Shown here: positions 34,181 through 41,510 of the stretch, piece after piece
Position numbering within the stretch: position 1 is the stretch's first letter
Layout: every line of letters starts with the position of its first letter
Origin: Bdellovibrionales bacterium
GTDB taxonomy: Bacteria > Bdellovibrionota > UBA1018 > CAIMNF01
Direction of reading: 5' to 3'
Assembly: GCA_947502835.1 (NCBI GenBank)
Contig: CANNBJ010000001.1
Coordinates: 372,001 to 436,000 of the forward strand
Length of the DNA: 64,000 nucleotides
Translations under genes and position numbers: made by a program
Notes under the pieces: generated by a model
What the model saw: only the letters and a program-made list of their open reading frames with translations
Database searches by the model: none
What the model was told of the DNA's origin: nothing

Positions 34181-36766
34181 TCAGGAATCAAGACTTTCCC
34201 GAATCGGCATTCGTGCGGCATGCAAGCCGGGCAGGATCCCCGCGAGGATTCCGACCAGAAGACCAAAAAGATAGGTTTTTCCCACAGACTGCGCGGGGAG
34301 TGAAAATCCCAACACCCACCCCATCAGGCTGGAGATCGTTCCCATGACCCAGAAATAGCAAACAAAGACCGCGATTGCGATGGATGCTACTCCGCCCAGC
34401 ATTCCCTGAAGGATCGACTCGCCAAGGATCATCCGCAAGAGGCCTTTTTGATCCATGCCGATGGCCCTGAGAACACCGAATTCACGCCTCCGATCGAGCA
34501 CGCTCACAAAAACGGTATTGAACAGCCCAAACAGCCCCACCAAAAGAGCCGACCATTCGATGGCCCGGGTGTGCATGAAGCTTTCGTCGACGATCGCTTC
34601 AGCATCCCGATTGAGCTCGGAGTTCATGGTTGCCATCAGTCCCTTGGCTTTTCCGAGGTCGTGATCAAGGCGAGACCGAAGGTCCAGTGGGGAACCCCCC
34701 GGTTTTGCCATCAGGAAAAACCCGCTGACAAGGTCATCAAGATAGAGCTCGCGGTAGGTGTTCCGATTCAGGTAAATCACACCCTCAGGGTTGGTGAACT
34801 CTGCCACCACGCCAAGAATTCGGAACGATCGCAGACCGGTCGGCGTTTCCAAAGACAGCGTGTCTCCTGTCCTTTTTCGAAAATGAAGGACGAAATTCTC
34901 GGAGACCAGCGCTACCGGTGTTTTCGATGTGAAAAATGCGGCACGGACCTCGTCAGGAGCACCGCCTTCCTTTACCTCGATCAGTGAGTTTCGAAGCCTG
35001 GGGTGGGGCGGATCAAAGGCCTTGATGGCAAGAGTGCGTCCCTCGTATTTTTGCTTGATGTATCTGAGTCCTGTTGCGCCGATGCCCTCGCGGACATCGA
35101 CCCCCTCGATCCGGTTCAAATCTTCTCGCAGGCTCTCTTTCAATGGTTGAATCTGAAAACTGAGAAGCTTCCCGGAGGATGAAACCACAAGGTCTGCCGC
35201 AAGAGTGTTTCGAAACCAGGAAAGAACACTCTGTTTGATGCTTCCGTTCAGAATCGAGAGAACCATCACCAGCATCAGTCCGGTCATCAGAGTCATCAAA
35301 TTCGAGGTGGTTCTACTGGAGTTCCGAAGAAGATTTTCGCAGGAAAGCCGGAGTGTGGCAGAGGGAATCACCCTTCGGATTCCATGAAGAAGCCCCCTCA
35401 CAAAGAGCGGGCTCGCCAAGACCGATCCGAAGATGAGGCAAAAAGGGTTTAGATGGCGAATCCATGGAAGCGAATGACTCAGGCCCATTTTTGCGTCCAC
35501 GACGATGAAGCCAAGGAGAAGGACGCCTGCGAGGGGGCTGATCCATCCAGGGGCCGCTGGCCCCGGGATCTGTCCTCGCACAGCCTCCAGGGGTGAAACC
35601 TGAAGTCCCTTTTGCCCCGCGAGCCCCGTTGCAAGAAGAGTCGTCAGTGTTCCAAGGCCGAGCGCCTTTGCCGCCAACTCCGGAGTGAAAACAAGCTCGT
35701 CGACAAAGACGGGAATCAGGTATTGATGGGAGAGGGCCTGGCTGATGAATTTGACCATCCAGATTGCGATGAAACGCCCGAGGATGATTCCGAGAATCGA
35801 GCCCGCAAGTCCGATGATGAATCCCTCTTCGAGAAGGTGTCGCATCAGCATGCCCCGGTCGGCTCCAATGGTTCGAAGGACTCCGAGTTCCCGCCGTCGC
35901 TCTGCAAGCGCGATTGTCATCGAGTTCAGGACTAAAAACAGGCCCACGATCAACGCGAGAGTGCCCACAAAAGAGAGTAGCCCCTGGTATCCTTCCACCA
36001 ATCGGCGCATGTTCCCCGCCTGTGTTGCGGGACTCTCCACGCTCAAGCCCTTGGGAAGCGTGAGGGAAAGCGCGGACTCGATTTCCGCCTGTGTGGTTTC
36101 CGGGCGTGGCAGAATGTCAACCCGGTCAAGCTTTCCCGTCTTTCCGAATTGCAGGCGGGCGGCGTCGATATCCATGATCGCAAGATTTCCACCGTAGGCC
36201 TTTGCCGGGCCTTCAGCAGTCAGAAGGCCTCGAACCACAAAACTCCTCGGTCCGGCAGTGGTTGCAATCTTGAGGGTGTCTCCGTTTTTCAAGTGATGCA
36301 GATCCGCATACTTCCGCGTAAGGATGATGCTGTCGGGTTGATTCAGGAAGCTCAGAGGGTCTTCAATCACTCCGGTCTCTTGCACCCGATAGGCACGAAT
36401 CGAGCTCTCTCTCAGGAGATCCACACCGAGAATCATCAGGGTTTCACTTTTGTTTCCCGAATCATGGGTGGTGTAAGCCTGTGATTCGATCACGGGAACC
36501 GCACTTGCCACTCCTGGCGTTTTCTCGATCTCTTCCAGGACTGTTTCCGGAAACCCCGCAGGGCCCCCCAGGACACTTACTGTGGCACGTCCGCTGATCG
36601 ACTCAATGCCGGATTGGAAACTGAGTAAAGTGGATTCGTTTACCAAGTCGATCGAGGAATACAGGGCCACTCCAAAAGCGATCCCAAGGAGACTCAGCCC
36701 ATTCCTGGATTTTCCCGTTTTCAGGCGTTTGATCGTAAGAATCGAGAGAAGGCCCATTTTTCGCAT
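34181..36766 (-). CDS. ABC transporter permease with two FtsX domains
   Basis: This 861-residue inner-membrane protein has two FtsX-type permease units, each preceded by a large periplasmic domain. Helices lie near 20-40, 265-290, 310-345 and 375-400 in the first half, and near 420-470 and 720-860 in the second. The coupling motifs ERRRELGVLRTIGADRGMLM and DRRREFGVLRAIGMDQKGLL mark the two cytoplasmic loops. Such large YbbP-type permeases usually work with an ATPase to export lipids or hydrophobic compounds, but no ATPase gene is adjacent. It is divergent from the six-gene operon beginning at 36813. Confidence 0.88.
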   Translation of the reverse strand: MRKMGLLSILTIKRLKTGKSRNGLSLLGIAFGVALYSSIDLVNESTLLSFQSGIESISGRATVSVLGGPAGFPETVLEEIEKTPGVASAVPVIESQAYTTHDSGNKSETLMILGVDLLRESSIRAYRVQETGVIEDPLSFLNQPDSIILTRKYADLHHLKNGDTLKIATTAGPRSFVVRGLLTAEGPAKAYGGNLAIMDIDAARLQFGKTGKLDRVDILPRPETTQAEIESALSLTLPKGLSVESPATQAGNMRRLVEGYQGLLSFVGTLALIVGLFLVLNSMTIALAERRRELGVLRTIGADRGMLMRHLLEEGFIIGLAGSILGIILGRFIAIWMVKFISQALSHQYLIPVFVDELVFTPELAAKALGLGTLTTLLATGLAGQKGLQVSPLEAVRGQIPGPAAPGWISPLAGVLLLGFIVVDAKMGLSHSLPWIRHLNPFCLIFGSVLASPLFVRGLLHGIRRVIPSATLRLSCENLLRNSSRTTSNLMTLMTGLMLVMVLSILNGSIKQSVLSWFRNTLAADLVVSSSGKLLSFQIQPLKESLREDLNRIEGVDVREGIGATGLRYIKQKYEGRTLAIKAFDPPHPRLRNSLIEVKEGGAPDEVRAAFFTSKTPVALVSENFVLHFRKRTGDTLSLETPTGLRSFRILGVVAEFTNPEGVIYLNRNTYRELYLDDLVSGFFLMAKPGGSPLDLRSRLDHDLGKAKGLMATMNSELNRDAEAIVDESFMHTRAIEWSALLVGLFGLFNTVFVSVLDRRREFGVLRAIGMDQKGLLRMILGESILQGMLGGVASIAIAVFVCYFWVMGTISSLMGWVLGFSLPAQSVGKTYLFGLLVGILAGILPGLHAARMPIRESLDS

Positions 36767-36812
36767 ATTTTCAGTTTTAATGGTTTAGGTCAATGAACTA
36801 TGATGCGCGTGC

Positions 36813-37913
36813 GTGGGATTTGGTTATTTTGATGAGCTCAACTACACACTGGCAAACGAGGATCCGGCCCTTGAGACGGAGGTGTTGTGTCCCTCGCAAG
36901 GGCGGATCGTCGCGGTGGGCGGAAGCGGGGCAAGGATTCTTCCGCTGCTCTCGAAGGCGCCCGGGGAAATCCATATTGTGGATATTTCGAAGGCGCAACT
37001 CGCCCTGTGCGAGCTCCGGATCGAAACCCTGAGAAAACTCACACACGAAGAATTCCTCCGGTTTTGGTATCCTTTGGGCGCAGAGGGCGATCCGGCTCTG
37101 CAAAGGGTCTGGAGAAAAGAGTGTTTCTTGCGAATGAGCCTCGATCCTGTTTCCGCCTCGATCCTGGAGCGGCGGTTTCAAGACCACGACTGGGATGCAA
37201 TCACCCTCACAGGGAAGTGGGAGAAAACCTTCCGGTTTTTTTCCAGGCTTGCCCGTATTTTTCTGGGCGCCGGGGTATTGAGGACGCTTTTTTCCTTCAA
37301 GACCCTTGAAGAGCAGAGAGCTTTTCTTGCCACCGGCTTTCCGCGTACTCGGTTCCGAGCCCTCGTTCGTTTGGCCGGGAGTGCGAAAACCTTCAATGCC
37401 CTTCTGTATCGGGGGAGCTTTCCAAAGAATAATTCGGGAATCCCGTACGTGCGGTATTATGAGAATGCATTCTTCAGATTGTTCTCAAACGGGTTGGCCC
37501 GGGAGAACTTCTTTCTCCAGCTCAGCCTTCTTGGAGGAATCAGGAATCACGAGGCTCTTCCTCTTGAGGCCGATCCGGGGGTGTTCATGGCTGCAAAGGC
37601 TGCCGTCGATCAATCCCGCGTCTTTTTCCATCATGGCGACCTGATCTCGGTACTTGAGGGATTGCGCGAAGTGGACTTTATTTCTTTTTCCAATGTGCCC
37701 GCCTATTTTAGCGGCGACCTCGAGCGCACGTTTCTTGCCCGGATCCGACAATCCTTGAAATCCGGTGCAAAGCTTGTGATCCGGCACTATCTGCATTATC
37801 CGGAGGGATTGGACCGAAGCGGCTACACAAAAGTCACAGGAAAGTACGCGCAAGCCTTGGATCGTGAAAAGGTGCAGATGTACGATCCGGAGATCCTGGA
37901 GTTCGGATTGTGA
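36813..37913 (+). CDS. DUF3419 / BtaA-like S-adenosylmethionine aminocarboxypropyl transferase
   Basis: This 366-residue protein has the DUF3419 N-terminal pattern FDELNYTLANEDP. A SAM-binding segment VAVGGSGARILPLL and IHIVDISKAQLALCELR follow, with later FISFSNVPAYFSGD and the Rossmann end strand. BtaA enzymes move the 3-amino-3-carboxypropyl group of SAM to diacylglycerol to begin betaine-lipid synthesis. This member probably transfers the same group, but to what is not known. It begins at GTG after an in-frame stop at 36801; SD is weak, and TATGAT (36799-36804) is a possible -10. It starts the operon and overlaps the P450 by GTGA. No BtaB-type methyltransferase is present. Confidence 0.78.
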   Translation: MGFGYFDELNYTLANEDPALETEVLCPSQGRIVAVGGSGARILPLLSKAPGEIHIVDISKAQLALCELRIETLRKLTHEEFLRFWYPLGAEGDPALQRVWRKECFLRMSLDPVSASILERRFQDHDWDAITLTGKWEKTFRFFSRLARIFLGAGVLRTLFSFKTLEEQRAFLATGFPRTRFRALVRLAGSAKTFNALLYRGSFPKNNSGIPYVRYYENAFFRLFSNGLARENFFLQLSLLGGIRNHEALPLEADPGVFMAAKAAVDQSRVFFHHGDLISVLEGLREVDFISFSNVPAYFSGDLERTFLARIRQSLKSGAKLVIRHYLHYPEGLDRSGYTKVTGKYAQALDREKVQMYDPEILEFGL

Positions 37914-39265
37914 GACACACTCCTCATGACACACCCGGAATGCCGTTGCTTGGCAATCTTCTTCAATACCGGAAGAACAAGATCGGATTCCTGAGCGCTC
38001 TTCGGGATGACGGACACCAGCTGACCCGGTTCCGGCTTGGCAAACACTCGATCACGCTCCTGAAGAAACCCGAGGATCTGGTCCATGTGGAACATCGAAA
38101 TGCAAAAAACTATCAGAAAGCAACCATGCTTCGCGATCTGGTGGGTGATGGAATCCTGATGAGTGAGGGGGAGAAATGGCGTAAGCAAAGGCGCCTGATC
38201 CAGCCACGATTTCATCCCTCGTCCGTCACAGCCCTTGAGAGCCTGATGAATCAAAGAATTACCGGTTTCCTGCACAGAATGGAGTCGGAAGTGGCGGGAT
38301 CTGAAGGACGCCTTGAGATCGGGCTTCATTTGAAAAAGCTCTCCTTTGAAATCATTCTTCAGGCGCTTTTCGGAGAGGTGGATCAAGGCGATTTCGATGA
38401 GCTCCGGAAGCCCATGGAGTTTGTGAATTCGTTTCTGACCGCGCGTTTCAACGAGCTTGTCCCGCTCCCGCTTTGGGTGCCCCTTCCCAGGTATCTCCGG
38501 TTTCAAAGGGCCAGGGAGGCCATCGATCAAGTGATTCACAGGTACATTGACAGGAAGAGGAAAGCGATTCTGGATCAAAACCCCGGTACAGACCTCTTGA
38601 CCCAGATGATCCTGTCGCGCGATCCGGATAGCGGAGTTGCGATGGACGATCTTCAAATCCGGGATGAAACCGTTTCCATTCTTCTTGCCGGCTTTGAGAC
38701 GACCGGTAATCTTTTGTCATGGATTCTTGTGAATCTCTCCCGAGAGCCCGCTGCGCTCATGCGAGTCAGGGAGGAGATCGATTCAAGCATCGGGAGGCGG
38801 ATTCCGGATGCAAACGACGTACTCGGACTCGCGTATTTCGCGAAAGTGGTGGATGAGACCCTGAGACTCCAGCCTTCGGTCTGGGCATGGACCAAGAGAG
38901 CCGTGGGCGATGATGTTCTTGGCAATGTGAAGATTTCAAAAGGGCAGATTCTGTTTTTGTCGCCCTATCTTGTTCATCGTGATCCGGGAATCTGGGATGA
39001 GCCATCCCGATTCAATCCGGATCGATGGACGGAAGAGACGAAAGAGAAGACAAAAGGAGCATATTTTCCTTTTGGAATGGGGCCGCGTACCTGCGTGGGC
39101 AAGCACTTCGCAGTCCTTGAGGCCAAACTCATCCTGGTGAGGTTTCTTCAGCACTTCGAGTTTCGGATCGGAGAGGAGCAGCTTCCGGAACCGGACTTCC
39201 AGATTACGCTTGGGTTCAAGCGCCCATTGCGGGCTGCGGTTCGGGCAAGAAGGAGTGCTTCGTGA
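37910..39265 (+). CDS. Cytochrome P450
   Basis: This 451-residue soluble haem monooxygenase has the proton-relay motif AGFETTG (260-266), the ExxR pair ETLR (316-319), the PxRF-like FNPDRW (about 368-373) and the haem-ligand loop FGMGPRTCVGKHF with Cys395. No N-terminal membrane anchor is seen. The overall pattern resembles fatty-acid or terpenoid-oxidising CYP families. Electron-transfer partners are not nearby. The GTG start overlaps the previous stop, and the end overlaps the next start as GTGA. It likely oxidises an acyl or prenyl chain of the operon's product. Confidence 0.92.
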   Translation: MRHTPHDTPGMPLLGNLLQYRKNKIGFLSALRDDGHQLTRFRLGKHSITLLKKPEDLVHVEHRNAKNYQKATMLRDLVGDGILMSEGEKWRKQRRLIQPRFHPSSVTALESLMNQRITGFLHRMESEVAGSEGRLEIGLHLKKLSFEIILQALFGEVDQGDFDELRKPMEFVNSFLTARFNELVPLPLWVPLPRYLRFQRAREAIDQVIHRYIDRKRKAILDQNPGTDLLTQMILSRDPDSGVAMDDLQIRDETVSILLAGFETTGNLLSWILVNLSREPAALMRVREEIDSSIGRRIPDANDVLGLAYFAKVVDETLRLQPSVWAWTKRAVGDDVLGNVKISKGQILFLSPYLVHRDPGIWDEPSRFNPDRWTEETKEKTKGAYFPFGMGPRTCVGKHFAVLEAKLILVRFLQHFEFRIGEEQLPEPDFQITLGFKRPLRAAVRARRSAS

Positions 39266-40659
39266 ATTCGATGAATCTCCTTCTTGAGTGCAAGGTGCCT
39301 GCAGGGCAAATGGCCTTCCACCCCTTGGGTGGCACTGCAACAAGTTTCGGCGAGCTGATGGACTGCGCGAAACGAGCCCAAAAGACTTTACTGGATCTCG
39401 GATTCAAGCAGGGGGATGCCGTATTGCTAGCCGACTCTCTCAGCGCCGAGTTCTATGCAGTGGTCATGGCGGCGCTCGGACTCGGGGGCAAGGTGATTCT
39501 TGTGGAACCATTCTTGCCCGTGAGTGAGATCCAGAACATCATTGCTTTGGTTTCCCCCCGGGTCTTCGTCTCCTCTCTCATGGGGCGACTCTGGGGTGGT
39601 CGAGTGAAGGCCATTCGGCAAATTCCCCATTGGCGCTCCTCACGGGGTCTTTGCCGGGAATCCGGGGCGGAAAAAGAACTTGTCGTGGTCCCGGTGGCTC
39701 CGGACGATGCCGCAATCCTTACCTTCACAAGCGGGACCTCAAGCGGGAGATCGAAAGGGGTGGTCCGGAGTCATCGCGGGCTGATTGCACAGAACCACGC
39801 GATCCGGAATGCCGGAGACCTCCATCGGTTCAATGGACCTGATCTTGCGATTTTCGCAAATCTGACCCTTGCAAATCTCGGGATGGGGAGAGGAACGGTA
39901 TTCATTCCACCCGGATGGAAAACAGATCACCTTCGAGAGGTCCGCGATTTGCCCCAAGGGATTGCCCCTGAGACTCTTTCCTGTGGCCCTGCGTTCCTTG
40001 ACCGCTTCATCACAGGCGGGTTCGCCACCCGCTCTTTGAAATCGGTGCATGTCGGAGGGGCGCTCACCGAGTGCGCTCTTTTTGAACGGGCCTTTCGAGC
40101 ACTACCTGATGCCAGATTCCTGCACGTCTATGGGAGCAGCGAGGTCGAGCCGGTTTCCTTTGTCGACGCGAGGGAATCCGTGAGGAAGTCAAAGGACAGG
40201 GGATTTGCGCATGCATTGCTTGCAGGCAAGGTTGTGAATGGCCTTCGGGGGCGTCTGGATGAGAAGACCCTCTGGGTGAGTGGAGAGCATGTGTGTGGTG
40301 AGTATTTGGGGAATCCTGAAGAGAATCTCAAATCGAAAATGAGGGATGAGCAGGGGGTTCTCTGGCATGCCATGGGGGATCGGATGGTGGAAACCGTGGA
40401 AGGACTTTGGTACCAGGGGCGCTCATTCCAACAAACATCGGACTTCGGGCTTGAGCAAAGCATTTACGGGGTTCTGGGCCACACCAATGCATTCCTGTTT
40501 CGTGAGCCGGGGGGAGACCTCGTTCTCTCGGGGGAGAATCTGAGAACGAGAATTTCCGAGATCCGCGCAGGATTTCCTGCCGTGGATCGGATTCAAGAAA
40601 AAAAGATCATACGGGATCGCCGACACAGGGCCCGGATCGATCGGGAGGCGAGTCGATGA
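39262..40659 (+). CDS. AMP-binding (acyl-adenylate/CoA ligase-like) enzyme
   Basis: This 465-residue ANL-superfamily protein has the P-loop LTFTSGTSSGRSKGVV, YGSSEVEPVS in place of YGxTE, GDRMVETVEGLWYQGR as the hinge region, and a short C-terminal subdomain. That subdomain contains RRHRARIDR, where the usual A10 catalytic Lys appears as Arg458. The YGSSE and RRH-rich end are like OleC-type fatty-acid enzymes. If Arg cannot replace Lys, the enzyme might form CoA esters or beta-lactones only weakly, or use a different step. Its start and stop overlap those of adjacent genes. Confidence 0.75.
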   Translation: MNSMNLLLECKVPAGQMAFHPLGGTATSFGELMDCAKRAQKTLLDLGFKQGDAVLLADSLSAEFYAVVMAALGLGGKVILVEPFLPVSEIQNIIALVSPRVFVSSLMGRLWGGRVKAIRQIPHWRSSRGLCRESGAEKELVVVPVAPDDAAILTFTSGTSSGRSKGVVRSHRGLIAQNHAIRNAGDLHRFNGPDLAIFANLTLANLGMGRGTVFIPPGWKTDHLREVRDLPQGIAPETLSCGPAFLDRFITGGFATRSLKSVHVGGALTECALFERAFRALPDARFLHVYGSSEVEPVSFVDARESVRKSKDRGFAHALLAGKVVNGLRGRLDEKTLWVSGEHVCGEYLGNPEENLKSKMRDEQGVLWHAMGDRMVETVEGLWYQGRSFQQTSDFGLEQSIYGVLGHTNAFLFREPGGDLVLSGENLRTRISEIRAGFPAVDRIQEKKIIRDRRHRARIDREASR

Positions 40660-41510
40660 AATCGAGATGGTCCATTTATCTTACAGAGCGTTTTCCGATC
40701 ATCCCCAATGCATTGATTGCAGCGGGGATCACCCTGAGCGCAACGCGCATCGCCGGAAATCCAAACCCGGGTCTGATCCCGCTTGTGATTTCATTCCTGG
40801 GCGGGATGGTATTCCTCGCGCAGATCCGATTCATGGATGAGTACAAGGATTTTGAAAAGGACAAAGTTGCACACCCCGAGCGCCCGCTCCCGCGGGGGCT
40901 CTTCACGCCGGCCGAGTTCGCACGCTTCATCAAGTTGTTCAATCTGGCCATGATCGGGGTTTCGGTGGTGGCGGCTCTTGCAGTGAGCATGTCCTCGGGG
41001 TTTTTCTTTTTGCTTGGTGCTTTGTACCTGCATCTGATGTTCAAGGAATTTTACCTTCGGGATTGGCTGAACGCTCGCCCCTTGCTTTATGCCTTCAGTC
41101 ATCAATGGATCATCATTCCCATGATTGCGTTTGTTTTGGAGTGCTTTACGCCGGGTGCGGTGAAGCATCCTGATTTTCTTCCCTTTGCCGGACTCATGCT
41201 GTTTTCATTTTTTGGATTTGAAGTGGGACGGAAGCTCGACCCTGGAGCGCACCCGGTGTTGAACACGTATCTGCATCGGTATGGGCGTGAGAAGACTGCG
41301 TTTCTCCTTCTGATCCTTCTTGGTCTTGCTCTCAAGTCCGGGGAGGCTCTGGGAGTGTTTGTGGTTCTTGGGCCTCTTTATCTCATCATCCTTGTTTTGC
41401 TTTCCATTCTTTGGTGGGCGCCTCACCGATTCAAATGGATTGAGGGCTTTGTCACCCTGTTTCTCCTGCTTGCCATCTGGGGAATGCCGATCGTTCGGGG
41501 GCTGCAATGA
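40656..41510 (+). CDS. UbiA-superfamily prenyltransferase
   Basis: This 284-residue integral membrane protein has about eight helices. The first Asp-rich motif is RFMDEYKDFEKD, with nearby HPERPLPRG, and a second, FGFEVGRKLDPG, lies near residue 190 as in the E-x-x-RK subgroup. These bind Mg and prenyl diphosphate. Family members attach prenyl groups to aromatic rings or build ether lipids. The acceptor is unknown. It overlaps the ligase end by ATGA and the next gene by ATGA. Confidence 0.85.
   Translation: MKSRWSIYLTERFPIIPNALIAAGITLSATRIAGNPNPGLIPLVISFLGGMVFLAQIRFMDEYKDFEKDKVAHPERPLPRGLFTPAEFARFIKLFNLAMIGVSVVAALAVSMSSGFFFLLGALYLHLMFKEFYLRDWLNARPLLYAFSHQWIIIPMIAFVLECFTPGAVKHPDFLPFAGLMLFSFFGFEVGRKLDPGAHPVLNTYLHRYGREKTAFLLLILLGLALKSGEALGVFVVLGPLYLIILVLLSILWWAPHRFKWIEGFVTLFLLLAIWGMPIVRGLQ

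Noticed and set aside
36793-36820. Frameshift at the start of the DUF3419 gene
   Set aside because: A second ATG at 36793 lies in another frame, but the GTG at 36813 gives the normal family N-terminus, so no frameshift is required.
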